From assembly GCA_021613535.1 (NCBI GenBank), contig CP075495.1, positions 6,944,001 through 7,008,000 on the forward strand: a stretch of DNA of 64,000 bases. Direction: 5' to 3'. Shown here piece by piece: positions 1 through 20,900 of the stretch (position 1 is its first letter; each line of letters starts with the position of its first letter). The notes under the pieces are model-generated. The model was not told the origin of the DNA and did not search any database. It saw only the letters and a program-made list of their open reading frames with translations. The position numbers were made by a program, and so were the translations under genes. This DNA comes from Adineta vaga. Lineage: Eukaryota; Rotifera.

Positions 1-253
1 ATTGAAGAAGAATATCAATAATACAAGTCATTGGCAAAATCAACAGTCTGTTTATATTGTCAATAATAATTATGATGAATTACATTTTGCACTTTCTCGT
101 CAATCACTTCAACTTAATCAAACAGGATTTCATCTACAATTTAAATGGTTTTCAGCTGATTTGCTATATACAATTGATCCGCTTAATTTCATTGATAAAG
201 GAGATTCAGCACCCAATGGTAGATTTGCATATACATATGTGGCTAATAAGTAA
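1..253 (+). CDS. 3' end of an unidentified protein (partial, 5' end outside window)
   Basis: An open frame enters from the left edge and closes at a TAA at 251-253. The roughly 82 visible residues are polar, with an alternating hydrophobic pattern (for example GFHLQFKWFSADLLY) that suggests beta strands and would fit the last strands of a secreted or beta-sandwich domain such as a CUB-type fold. That is only a resemblance. No catalytic motif, transmembrane segment or signal is visible. An ATG read from the first bases is not a credible start, because the frame is already open at the edge. I do not recognise the family. The assignment as coding rests on the open frame and on its composition, which is unlike the noncoding DNA that follows. 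Confidence 0.5.
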   Translation, partial: LKKNINNTSHWQNQQSVYIVNNNYDELHFALSRQSLQLNQTGFHLQFKWFSADLLYTIDPLNFIDKGDSAPNGRFAYTYVANK

Positions 254-2149
254 TAAATCAATAGACAATGAAAAATCGATTTTCTATAAATGATGTCAGA
301 AAAAATAAATATCAATCATCCATTAACAGTCGTTTGTCTTTTTGTTAATCGAATATGAGAGTTTTTCTTTTAGGTTTATATCACGCTATAACAATAATGT
401 CAGTCGCTCGATATACGATATAAGATGAACGTGCTCAATGTTAAAATCAAAGTCGTTCTTTTTTTAAGGTCATAATTGCGTTATTAACGATGAGCCGGAA
501 ACGACTACCACTCCTACTGGCATCATTGTTGTGCATTGATGAATCCGTTTTTTTTTCTGCAATTAATGAGCTTCGAAAAAGCAAAAAGAAAAGATCATCT
601 GCATACATGCATTTGTTGACGTAGGACAAGATATTATTTACGGTAACACTGAACCATTTTTTATATTTTTGTTTAATAGATATCCAATAATGTAGATATA
701 TACATAGAGGAAAAGATTAGCCTATAGTAAGCATTAGCTTGTTTTGTATACATTATCAGTTTTTTCGTAATCTTCTCTTCTATCCGAAATCTTATATCAT
801 TTTATTGGCAGCTATTTCCGCTCGTCATCTAGTCATAGATTTGTTTTGTTGATAACATCTCTCGTTCCTACCATCTTTCGATGTCTGCGACAATTTCTCT
901 TATTTTTTGATTATGCCAATAACACGGATGTTCGCTGATTGATGGTTCGATTGAGAGGTTTCAAAGAGAGTGCATCTATATATATATATATACAAACATA
1001 TTCGCACTAAATACTACTAAACGTTTGGTCTCGTGTGCAAAATGTGGTAAAAAATGCTCTCTTTTATATCTGTCTATTTTATGTGGACCTGCTCGGTTGT
1101 TATTCTAGCCTGATTTATGCATATCGAGTTATTGTTTCTGTCCCATTTTCTCTTGCTCTTCTCTATCGTAACTCCTTAGATATATATATATACAATCTCC
1201 TTAGTAGTTTGCAGTCGTTCCGCATGTAACTGGTGTGTTCTTTTCAAGATGCAACGATGAGAACGATGACGTGCATATTTTATCTATCTAAGATGTGCTC
1301 TTACGTCTCTCTTCTTTTTTGACGTGACAGAAACGATTCTATGTGAGACTTGTTTTTTTTATTTTTTGTGCACATAAATATATATATATATATATATACA
1401 GACAAATTCTTTTTCCACACATATGAATATATACGAGACATACATATATATTTATATCTATATATAATATTGATTGATTCACCAAATCAGTTTGTAATCG
1501 TGCTAAATAGAAGAAGTGTCGATAGAAAAAACAGTGAATCTGGTAAAGTAGGACTGATACGATTGAAGAATAAGAAGTAGCAGTAGCAGTTATTATTGTA
1601 AAGAACACGCATCAAAGCATAAAATAACAGAAGACAGGAAATGTGTGAGATAGATAAGCAATGTAAACACAGTAAGAAAAAGAGCATATAGTTCTATCAA
1701 ACGACCTCTAATACATCTTTCGGAAATAGATATATTATTATCATCGACGTCACTTTTATCTGTCACCACCCTTCTATCTATTCCTACAAATTTCACTTCG
1801 AAAATTTACAGATCTTTTCTTTCTCTCATTCTCTTATTAGAGAATATTACAAGAAATGTATGCTAACGCGCGCATATACACCGTCTTTTAAATTTGTGTC
1901 TCTGTGGATTTGAGCGTTCCGTCAACGGTTGTCGTTCTCTTTCTCTACTAGTTCTTCTTCTTCTTTTTCTTTGGCTTCGTCTTCTCGTTTCTTTTGCACA
2001 AGCCGTGCGTCTTTGTCTCAACAACGTCGTCGGCAGAGTACACTATTTTATCCGATCATATACACAAGAGCCAGCCAACCAAACAGCCAGTCTGTGTTAC
2101 AATCTTCGATGTGTGTATGTGAGTGTATGCGTGTGCGTGATGTGAATTA

Positions 2150-2215
2150 AAGAGAGAGAGAGAGACGAGGCGAGAAAGAGACACAAGAGGGAGAGAGAGA
2201 GAAAGCGAAAGCGAG
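2150..2215. repeat. GA-rich purine microsatellite
   Basis: Nearly uninterrupted purines on the plus strand, with several perfect GA dinucleotide runs broken by ACGAGGCG and CACAAG. Such tracts are frequent in promoters and 5' UTRs, but no gene can be tied to this one. Confidence 0.8.
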
Positions 2216-4670
2216 ATCTGATCTGCTCGTTTTTGTTACTACTACTCCTGCTATTGCGGCTGTGACTACTATTACGACTTCTGTTGCTACTACTGCTGCT
2301 TCTGATGTCGTTGTCGATGCAAACAGCAGGAAATTGTGAAAGAGAGAGCGAGGGAGAGAAAATACCGCTGGCAATGTTGCTTCGAGCTCTGACTGTTCTT
2401 CTTTCTTGTTACCCGTTTTCATCTTCTTTGTTTTTCATGTTGTCATTATTGCATGCTATTTATTGTTTTTGTCACTCCATCATCATTCGTACTATTTGTT
2501 CAATAGTGAGAAAGACTGGAAAAGTGAGAAGAAATGCATGACTATTTATCGCCTTGTTTGAAGTTCTGCTCAAGATATGATGATCTAGACTTTATTTCTC
2601 TATTTTGGAGATGATTTTTACTTTACTATTAACGGATAGTCGAGATCTCCAACGAAAGCGAAAATCTGGACATGGTCATCAAATATCTATAATGGATCGT
2701 TGTCGTCGTATTAGTAATAATTGACGAAACGAACATATTCACTAATCATTACGCACAATACATGATACGTTGGCGACGTCAACAAATACTTCCATCAACA
2801 GGTATGCAATATTTGTAGCAAGTCACATTGTTTACTTAAAACTCTTACATACAAAAAGAAAAGAATTTTTAACGACAAACGTTTTTCCTCAAGGCGCATC
2901 GAAGTATGCATTCAATGCAATTAGACTTTAAAAACGGCTCTATAGCCCCGATACTGCACCCGGTTTTTTTCCAGACTATTGCGGTTTCCCATCTGTCCGA
3001 CATCAGATCTAATTAAAAAGCAAGTGTATGGTTGTTAGCGTAATTTGTTCTCTATTCTTGTTTTTTCTCTCGCTCGCTTTTTCGTTACAGTAATGCGCGA
3101 TACAACATCTCTCACGTCATATCTTGTGCACGTAGTTAATCTTCATCATACTGTTTTTCATGTAGTCATTAATTTTAACCGTTAGATTTTTTTCTTCTTA
3201 TATTGCGTGCATTCATATTCGACATGTTTTTAAATATGTTTGAGTTTTTTTCTCTTTTCTTTGATTCTATCATTTACATTTCTAATCAAAATAAGAACAT
3301 AAAAACTGTTAGTAAGATTATATATATATATATCTATGTATATCGTGTGCTCAACTCGTCGGTTTAGTCATTCCACTTTCGAATTGTCTAAACCTAACAA
3401 GTTTTGTCATTCAAGACATATGTATACTACAAATGAATATATACATCTCGTTCTATTTCTTACACATCAGATTGATGAAAATAGTTAATTAAATTATTTA
3501 TCATAGATGATGACGATGAAGACGATCATAACTAGAAATGAGAAAAAAAGCGAAGAGAAAAAGAGACATTGAAATCGACCATGAACAATAGTTGTTCTTG
3601 AACATGAGAAACTTTTTCTCTCTTATTCTTCTTTCTTTCAGAAAAAGAACTACTTTTATTACAAGTATGTTTACATGTCAATTATATAAAGTAAAAAAGA
3701 AAAGGAAAAATAGATGCAGAGAGAAAAAATATATCTTTATGGATATATATATTGTTTCTTGTTATTGACGTACTTCCGAATACCTTGAGTGTGTCATAGA
3801 TTTTGAAGATAAAACTTCAAGATGATGAACGTATTCTTACTAGTGATTGTATTTGTCTCTTATTTTCTTGTCGTAATTAGAAAAGGAAATTTGATTGATG
3901 AAAACCTAGTTGTTTAAATATAGTAGTTTCTTTCGTTAATTGCTGCTTTTTGTTTAATGATTCGAATGAAGCCAAACAAATGAAGCAAGTAGTAATCATG
4001 ATTTGAAGTGTACTTTCAATCAAATGAATTCATGTGTATAAAAAAGCGAAACACGATCAACTGAGGATATATTTTTTCTTTTTCCTTTTTTCTCTCCTTC
4101 TTCTTCTTTTTCTCTTCTTTTTCCATTCTGACTGTTTTTTTCTCCCTGTGCGTCTTATTTGAAATAGAAAGATGAAATAGGAAGTTGAATGGAAGAAGAA
4201 TAGCACATATTTTTACTTCTGCACATGTCGAACTCGTTAATCGAGGACAAAAAGGAAAATCTACACATAAGCAATGTTATTTTCTTATAGACTCTCGAAG
4301 AAAACAAGGGAGAAAAAAAGAACAAAGATCTACGAAAATTTGTAATATCTGTTAAACATATTACATGCAAATCTATAACAGAAATGTGGAACACACAAAG
4401 ACACATATTATGCACATATAAATATACTGAAAGAACGAAAGGGTACCGATGAAAGAACAGAAGAGAAGGACTAGTTTTAGGTTTTCCCAGTTTGTTGCTG
4501 TTAGCAATGGCAGAACAAAGTATAGAAGGAACTGGAGGGAACATAATGAAAGACAATCGACCGCGTCGCTCGATTCTTTTTTTCTTCTTCTTCTTCTTTT
4601 TTTCTGCTTGTCTCTTTGTCTGTGACTCTCTTTCTCTGTCGTCTTGTTTCTATATGCTAGCCGATAGAAA

Positions 4671-4691
4671 CGTCGTCGTCGTCGTCGTCGT
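4671..4691. repeat. CGT trinucleotide microsatellite
   Basis: About seven tandem GTC/CGT units, about 250 bases upstream of the first proposed exon of the ParA-like gene. Not inside a supported reading frame. Confidence 0.8.
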
Positions 4692-4940
4692 TTAGTTTTT
4701 ACGATCGTCGAAGGGGAAAATGGAAAACAGAGTGCCAGGCTTTTCTCTATACCACTGCCGATGCTGTGCACAGAGTCGATCGTGTGTGGCTGTACAAATA
4801 GTTAATTAAAGCAACTGCTTCTGCTACTTGTCGTCTTCAACACTGAAGTCATAACGAGTGACGATAAATTGGTAACCAGACGAGCATCAGATTCTGCTTT
4901 TTTGTGTTGATTTTGAACTCGTTTTCTCTTTCCAAGTACG

Positions 4941-6951
4941 ATGACAACGACAGTATTACCAAAAGCAACATCTTCAATCGTCAATGTTAATATGACATCC
5001 CCGACGGGAAAGGTTTGCGATTCTCTTGTTTATTGATTAATCTTTCTATTTATTGATTCAATATCTGATTTAGCTCGAGTAATAAAGTAACAGTAGTAGA
5101 AATTATTGTGATAATAGTTCTTTATAGGAGAATGATGACGTTAATGCAGATTAACAAGCCATCTATCCATCGAACTGTTTGTCATTCCATTTATGCCGTA
5201 CGATGACATGATAGACATTGATGCATACATTGTATGACAAGCGACCTCGTGCAATAAAATGATTGTTTAACGACATATACAGAAAAAAAATGCAAGAATA
5301 AAAAAAAGAAGGAGAATGAGTAGAAGATGAAGTCTCCTATGAGGCACATTATTTGCTTTTTTATATGGTTTTTTTTCGAATCCTTAGTCTTGAATATGTT
5401 TATGCGCGTGTGATCTTCCATAAAAAAAATGCCAAATCATAATAAATTAACGATGTCATTTTCTTTTTGCTTCATATTTATTTAGAAAATGCCATTGGAA
5501 GGAAGCTATGCAGTATGGAATAATCGTGGTGGTTCAGGCAAAACAAATTTAACTTATCATTTAGCTATTAAATATGCATATCGAAATCCAGATAAAACTG
5601 TTCTTGTTGTTGATATGTGTCCACAAGCTGATCTTAGTCATGCATTTCTCGGTAAGTCTTATCGATAAAATCAAAATCTCATTTTTAATTTATTTGATTT
5701 GATCTAGGCGATGACGAAGATGGGCATGATTATGTTTCACAAATTGGTTCGCTTAAAAAAGATCCAATGATTCTCGATGGTCAACAACGTATCCCACGAA
5801 CAATATCGGGCTATTTAGATATTTATACATCCGTTGGTTTACCAAATAATGTTGATCCACGAACATTTCTATTCAATGTATCCAAATTTAACAATCAATT
5901 ACCTCGAAATGTAAGAGATATAAATCGTTTGATTATTTTCTCACTATTTCATATACATACAGGTTTATCTATTATGTGGTGATCAATCCCTAGAATTATT
6001 ATCTAAAGCTATGGATTTAAAACGAAGTTCAAATACAATCACTCCTTATGCTAATCCATGGCGTACAATAACACAAAGTTTACGTGCTTTTGTACATAAA
6101 ATAGGCGAACGACGTGGAATTAAATTAATGACCTTTATTGATACAAATTCATCCTTTAGTATTTGTACAGAAATCGCATTAACAGCTGCTGATCGTTTGA
6201 TTCTACCTGTTAGTGAAGATCATCTACACCGGAATGGTTTTGAATACCTTTTTAGGTAAGATAAATAAATCAAATTCATTATAAATTTTAATAAAAACAA
6301 ATCTTTTATTCTAGTCTTCTTTATGGTTTTTCCCAACCGTCCAGTATTTATTATTATTATCGTCATTATAGTTTTTATTATCGAGCTGATGAAAATGGTG
6401 TTAAATTACCTAAAATTCATTTAATTTTATGCAAAGTTTCATCGAATAATCCTGAAATGAAAATTGGTATTGGCGGAAATACACCAGCAGCTACTGAAAT
6501 CGAGAAATGTTGGCGTTTTGTTTATGATATTTATACGAAACATCGCGACGCATTTGAAATGCATACAATTCCATCATCACCGATCCCATCATCGAATGAA
6601 CGATCAACTTCGATGACTCCACGTTTATCATCCATATCCATGACACCAACCTTCCATCATCAACAACGTTATTCAGCCTCAACTCCTGTTACACCTGCAA
6701 CTATAAGTCATTTTCATAATCATATTACACATACAAATCATTCGAATGAACAATATCAAGCCCAAACATTCGAAGACTTTATGCAACAATATGTTATGCT
6801 CATTGGTAATGAAAGCAATGTTGTATCCCGTATAGCTATTAAATCACATTCACCTTTACTTGCCGTCAAACATCCTCATCCATCCCATGAATATCAAAGC
6901 TGTGCACAAACATTCGACAAAACATTAAACGATATTGTCGAACGTATATAA
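4941..6951 (+). CDS. ParA/MinD-type (SIMIBI class) ATPase with introns
   Basis: Five exons: 4941-5012, 5486-5651, 5708-5910, 5963-6255 and 6315-6951, stop TAA 6949-6951. All joins keep frame at GT-AG sites. The first exon (24 residues) is unconserved, so translation could instead begin at the ATG at 5489. The start of exon 2 reads W-N-N-R-G-G-S-G-K-T, a deviant Walker A P-loop. The A' region follows as LVVDMCPQADLS, then a Walker B-like segment LMTFIDTNSSFSI, then AADRLILPVSEDHL, which are the successive motifs of bacterial ParA and plasmid-partition ATPases (AAA_31/CbiA). Those proteins dimerise on ATP and position DNA or protein cargo. Here the substrate is unknown. The C-terminal third carries a Ser/Thr/Pro/His-rich insert (about residues 365-430) absent from bacterial ParA. 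The Lys that opens the KGGxGKT signature is Arg. A bacterial-type gene with spliceosomal introns suggests old horizontal transfer. The family call is firm; the cellular role is unknown. Confidence 0.85.
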
Positions 6952-9332
6952 AGAGAAAAATACCATGTGATCCGATCACTAAAGTCTTCCTCAAGATAAA
7001 ACATCTGATCTTTTTCTTTCCTATGTGTACAGTAATAAGTTTTATTTCTTTTTTTTTCTTTGTCTTCGTCTAACTCTCGTGTCTTTTATTCTCTTTTTCT
7101 TCTTCTTCTCTTTGTCATTCGCGACATACACACATATACAAATCACAAATGCAACACAAAACAAAACAAGGATAGCGATTCAGGATCACATAGGTTCATA
7201 TATATGTGTCTGTTTGATGAGCAAAATCACATGCAGATTTTGTATAGACAATAAAGTTTTGCTCATCAAACAAATATTATTAGTTTCAATTTTCTTTTGT
7301 TTATTATATTTTTTTTTCTTAACTTTCCCCTATACAAAATAACATGCACTGGATTTATTACCGAGTGAAAGGATATCTCATATTTGGTAATAAAATATGA
7401 TCCATATAAATTAGTAAAAAAAACAGCTTATTATCTACTTCTGAGAGTCGTTTGATTATTTAGAAGCATGCAACGAGCAAAGAAACGGATAATCATAGTA
7501 AATTGACATGAAATTAAACAGAAAATAATTATATTAAAGATGTCAATCTTGGAACTATTTCTGATTAAAGATTTTCAATTAAATTGATGTGATACTGCAT
7601 AATTTGTGCTCGTAAAACAATATAATACGAGTTATTTTTAGAAACTTTCAAGATGTTCTCTATGAAAAATGATGCATTTTTTCTTTGAAGAACTATTCAA
7701 TATTAATTTTAGTAGAAGAAAATTTTTCTTCTCACCCCAATTCTAGATACATCAATCAACATATTCCTTCAGTCGTAAAAAAAGAAGATATGTCGAGAAA
7801 TTTATCAAAACAAACAACTATATATTTCGTCGGTTTCTTTTGGCTGTATAACAGCCATAATAATATCAGCAACTGACATAATGAATGATATTGTCTTGAT
7901 AATATCTAAAAATACATTATCTATCAATAGTTAGTTGACAGACCTTTAACCTAAAAACAAACATATCTTAATTATATTGTTGATAGAATTCTCTCGAGAA
8001 GTTTTAATTTTTCCACCTACTCAACGACATTTTGTGATAGAAAAAGAGACATTTGGCTTATTGAAGACGAATAAAAACCTTGTCCATCATTCTACGTTAG
8101 CAACATGAATAGTGTAAGTCTTTGAAAGTGAACTTAATCACATATCCTAATGTTCCTTGATGATGATCTCCATTACGTAATGTTAAATAATGAACATTTT
8201 CAAGGTCTATGGTCGAAATTTGAGTTGAATTGAACCGATTAAAGAATGAAATTACGTGAGAACATGATTTCATCTTTTTATACATATTATAATCCTATTC
8301 TTGATAACTATATATATATATATATATTCGTCATTCTGTTCTTTTCTCTTAGTAATCTCTTCACACTCATTGTACACACTTCAATATATCTATAACAGTC
8401 GTCATCACTGATTACCTTTGATCACAATTGTTGTGTGCGCTAGAGGAATATCACCATACATACACTAATTCCTCTTTTTCACAAGGCAAAAATACAGGAG
8501 AAAGTGAGATCATGATCATGTGCTAGTCCACCTTCGCTTATTACTCAACTCGACAGACGGCATTGCGTCAAACGAAAAATATAAAACAAATAGTACCGTG
8601 TCGCGGTACATACTCTCTCTCTATATATATAATCGATCACATCTCAAATAAATTATTAGATATTTAACCCTCACTATCTTCATCATCATCATCATCGTCT
8701 TCATCATCATTTGCTCAGTTAAGAATGGTAAGTGAACTATATTCAAGTATTCTCTTCTATGACTCATCTTCATTCAAGAAAATAAAGTAAAACATTGACT
8801 TATTACGTAGTTGCATAGTGTTAACATATATAATCGAAGGATATTAAAATGAAAGTTTAGTCATTCTCGAATCCGTTTTTCTATTGATTGTCTTAATCTA
8901 ATCACAAATAGTTTCGACATCTATTTTCTTTCTTTTCATCATTAACCTAAAGTACAATCAGCTATATACTTAAAATAATCCAACACTCCTTAGATTGTCC
9001 TTTAGAAAGTTGAAATTACTATACGAAAGAAGAATAAGAAGAAGACAAACATATGTCATGATTACATTACTCGGTATTCTATTGTAGACAATTACGTATT
9101 ATTCAAGGATTGTATTATCATCATATTGTATGTTTATATGAACAAAAAGAAAAAAGAAGCATAAGAGATGTACCTTCAACTTTGTATCAAACAGAATATT
9201 TATAGACTAATGAGTAAATAGCAGTCTGTAGTAAACGTAGAGCACTAAATGAAGGATATAAAATAAAAAGAAATAAACGAAAGTTTATGAATTTTTCTCT
9301 ATCGAAAGAATATTTTTGAAAGTTTGTAAAAT
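6952..9332. other. Intergenic region between the ParA-like gene and the EGF-repeat gene
   Basis: Apart from the stem-loop at 7211-7272, no gene is visible. A run of ATC/TCA repeats (about 8682-8709) lies just before an ATG at 8725 that is followed directly by GTAAGTG. This may be an alternative first exon of the downstream gene. TA repeats occur at 8310-8327 and 8623-8630. Confidence 0.55.
7211..7272 (+). terminator. Stem-loop with poly(A) signal in the loop, downstream of the ParA-like gene
   Basis: A perfect 16-base inverted repeat (7211-7226 and 7257-7272, arms TGTTTGATGAGCAAAA and its complement) encloses a 30-base loop. The loop contains AATAAA at 7250-7255. The structure lies about 260 bases after the stop codon, where a 3' UTR would end. 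Presenting a cleavage signal in a hairpin loop would be consistent with 3' end formation, but that role is inferred from position alone. Confidence 0.55.
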
Positions 9333-17246
<7,914 letters not shown>

Positions 17247-17390
17247 CAAAAAATTACTTGTGTTATCCATTTACTTCAGCATCTCTCTATGCAAATAGTT
17301 TGTTATTATTTCTCCTCTTTTTTCCCCCTGGAACAATATATTTGTCTTTTACCTATAATTACCAGTCTTTTGTTTTCTTTTATCCTATTT

Positions 17391-17396
17391 AATAAA
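17391..17396 (+). terminator. Candidate poly(A) signal of the EGF-repeat gene
   Basis: AATAAA about 145 bases past the stop codon, in AT-rich 3' sequence. It is the first canonical hexamer after the gene. Confidence 0.45.
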
Positions 17397-17930
17397 TCTA
17401 TAGAACAAGCTTTCTCTGTCTACATAGTTCATATCATTTTATATTCCTCTAAATAGCTTTGATCGAATGAAACATTAAGAGACTAGACAGATGTATTTAG
17501 CATGTATATATATATATGTATATATAATGCAAAATAATGGATTAGCGTCTTTCTGTGAATATTACTCATAGTTCAGGTGAATCTGAACAAAAAGAAAATA
17601 GATATTCATTTATTGAAATCAAATCATGACTTTTATTCTTTTCTGTAATGAAAAACAAAACCATTTACAAATTTATTCAACAAATACCACTACTCTAGTT
17701 ATTTTTTTTATAAAAGAAAAACAGCAAAATGATAATATTGAATATAATACAAAACAAACTAACTGCATTAATTAGTATAACATCTGACGAAATTATTAAT
17801 TTAAAAAACGAAGAAGAAAACGCAACAAATGCATAAACAGAAATAAGAATTCAAAATAAACATGTATTTACATTGAAAAAAAAACAAATTAAAAATTTAG
17901 CTAGATTCTTTCTATTTATTTTATTTTATT

Positions 17931-20900
17931 TTAAATGGCACCAAATTCGGTAATAAAAACTTGATCATTAAATGGAATTTGTTGTTGATCGGATAATTGT
18001 GATTGTTTTGCTACAAGAGGAGATTGAACAATCGACGGATGTAAACGATGACGACGAATAGAACTATGTATATCATGATTCATATGTTGATTTGGATGAA
18101 TAAGAAATGATTGAGTTGATGAACAACGACGTTGATTTGATGTTGAAGATGAAACATCATTGAGTGATGGTTGAAGACCTAAAGGCGATCAAATGATATT
18201 ATATATGTTTTAATTTTGAATGACAAGTGATATAATCATATGATCTAGGTCTGATGAGAGAGCGTAAATATTAACTCATATATCTTCTTCAGTGGGTAAC
18301 GTATGAAATCATTTATATGAAATTCTTTGACATGCAGATTCTTCTTACTTACAGACTTGATAAATAAATTAAATTAAACAAAGATAATTACCTGGTGAAT
18401 CACGAATTGGACGAAATGGTGATTGACGATGAGTATTTAAAATCTAAAAATGATTTTTTGAAAAAAATCAAATGATAATGATTTTAAACATACAAATTCT
18501 GGTGCTTTTGTTTGCAACGAAATACGCATTGGTCTAAAACGAAACAAAAAAAAATCAATATCTATCCAATTGTATACAATTCTTTTCCAATTACGTTGAT
18601 GTTTTTATATCTTCAATTGTTGGAGAATCTTCAGCTTCCTCTTCATCATCTTCTTCTAGACAAAAAATAAAAATAAAGAGAAGATATTTATCTATTCTCT
18701 AGTCTATTCGATCACTCATACCTTTTGATGATGTATCTGCTAAACTATCAGTCGACTGATGAAGACGATCTAAATCTATAACATAAAAAAAGAAAAGTAA
18801 AATGTCAAGCTTTCCTAGATTCTATATTTTACCTTTTTTATTTTTGTAATTTTCAGAATCTAACGGTTGATTATGACGTGCAGATGTTAAACTTGATGAT
18901 ATCACATCTGGTGCTAGATTATTTGATTATAAAAATAGAGTTAGTAAAACCGAAAAGAAAACTAATTTCATACTTGTTGATCGAGCATGCGACATTGGTG
19001 TACCACTATTATCAGTAAAGGAAGAACATGGACTTATTGCACGTTCATTAGAATCACCATGATAAAGTTGACCATCAGCAGATGATGTTCGTGTACGACG
19101 ATTAGCCAAACGATCAAGAATATTTCGAGTTTTTCGTGAAACAGATTGAATGAGACCGCGTGAACTTCTATATATTATGAAATCACAACAAACCATCGAA
19201 TTTCAATCATTTATATCTCTATTCTTACCGTCTTGGTTTATGTATTGGCATATTTTTATATTGTTCCATAATTTTCATTTCTAATAATTCTTTTTGTCGC
19301 ATTAATTGATGAAGTTGTTCTCTACGAACAATGAATTTAGAGATTATATCGATTTGTTTTCAATGATATACATACAAATAACCACGTGCTTCTTCATGAA
19401 AAAGATCTTTATTACTCAATGCCTGTGCTAGAACATTTTGATTTTGTTGTACAAGATTATGTAATTGTTCAATAAGTTGACTTTTTTCTTCTTCAGTTCG
19501 TTCCGTTTGTTGTTCAAGAAACTAAAAAACAAACAGAATAATTCTGTTTCCTTAATTAAATTTTATCTTCAACAAACTTCATATTTCATTATTAAATTTG
19601 CATATTCTGCATTAATATTTGTATATTTCATTTGTATATTAGTAAAATCACTTCTCGATTTACTCAATTCTAATTTCATTTCATCTAATTGTTGTTTTAA
19701 ATTTTGATTACGATTCATTGCTTCTTGTAAATCATCCGTTCGTAATTGATATTGTTTTTCTAAGAATAAATACTGTTCATCAAACGGTTTTTGTTCAGCT
19801 AATTTTGTTTCATATTGATGAATTTGTTTTAATAAATAACTAATACGATTTAATAAATTCTGTTTCTCTTTAACAATTGTATCTAATTCAATTTGTAAAT
19901 ATTTACATTCTTTTGTTAACATACGATTTGCTGTACGTTGATCAGTTAATTGATTGATAGTTGTATCAAATTCATGTTCAAGTTTAGTATAAAGTTTTTG
20001 TAATTGATCATGATCATTGATTAATTGTTCATTTGTTTGTTGAAAATGTTGACAAGAATTCAATGCCATAGTACGATCATTTTCAATTTGTTCATTATAT
20101 TGATGTTGTTTGAGATTTTCATTTTGAAGAGATTCAATACGTATTGTTGCTTGTTGAAGATCCGTTTGTAAACGTGATTTATCGGCTTGTAAATCTTGTA
20201 TATGATGATTTAAAGTTTCGATTGTTTCTTTTAATGATCGTTGAATTGAAATATGAACTTTATCGGATTTTAATGCAAGATCCTAAAAGAATATCAATCA
20301 TATTCATAGATTTTAGAAGTTGATGTTCACTTACTAGACGTTGTTGCATTTCAGCGACTTGTTCATGTTTTCTAAATCACAAAAAAGAAACATCATATTT
20401 CTATAGGATTGATGAAATTATTGAAATAGAAACCTTTGTTCATCATTTTCATTGATTTCTTGTGAAATTTCATGAAATAATTTCTCTTGTAATTCTTCAC
20501 GTAATTGAACTTCTTGTTTTAAATCATTTTTTAATTTTTCAATCGAAATTTCATTTTGTAGAATTGTTTTCTTTAAATGTTCACTTTCATCATGTTTTTT
20601 CTTTAGTTTAATTTGTATTTGTCGTGTCAAATCACAAGCATCATTTAATTTCTTCGTTAATTCTTTATATTCTTCTTCATTATAACGTTGTTTTAATAAC
20701 ATATAATCATTCTGTAATTTTCGAGTATTTTCCTCTTCATTTAAACGATAATCATTTAAAAGTTGAATTTGTTTCTTTAAATCGAAATTTTCTTTTTCAA
20801 TCTGTTCATTTTGAAGTTGTCTATCGATTAATTCTTTTTCTAATGTTTTTACATGTGCAATTTGTCGAAGATGACATTCATTCGTATGTTTTAATTCAAG

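Larger units (their letters stand above)
254..4940. other. 4.7 kb region without a supportable gene; simple repeats and pyrimidine/purine tracts
   Basis: No open frame here shows a recognisable domain or can be extended by consistent splice joins. The stretch holds several TA runs (about 978-992, 1378-1398, 3318-3333), a purine block of GA repeats (2150-2215), a CGT trinucleotide run (4671-4691) and long CT-rich tracts (4075-4150, 4577-4650). Open frames such as those near 2284-2541 or 4155-4771 translate to low-complexity Leu/Phe/Arg strings and look like chance. The 3' part next to the ATPase gene could hold its promoter and 5' UTR. No TATA box or initiator can be assigned with confidence. 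Confidence 0.6.

Noticed and set aside
940-960. GGTTCGATTGAG resembling a tRNA B box
   Set aside because: No A box at the right distance and no cloverleaf pairing could be found around it. No tRNA is called in the window.
2284-2541. Plus-strand open frame beginning with a Leu run that resembles a signal peptide
   Set aside because: The Leu run comes from a CTN/TTG simple repeat, and nothing after it looks like a domain. It cannot be joined to other exons.
4155-4771. Two overlapping minus-strand open frames of about 130 residues
   Set aside because: Both are low-complexity strings of Ser, Leu, Phe, Lys and Arg from pyrimidine tracts, with no domain and no splice-consistent extension.
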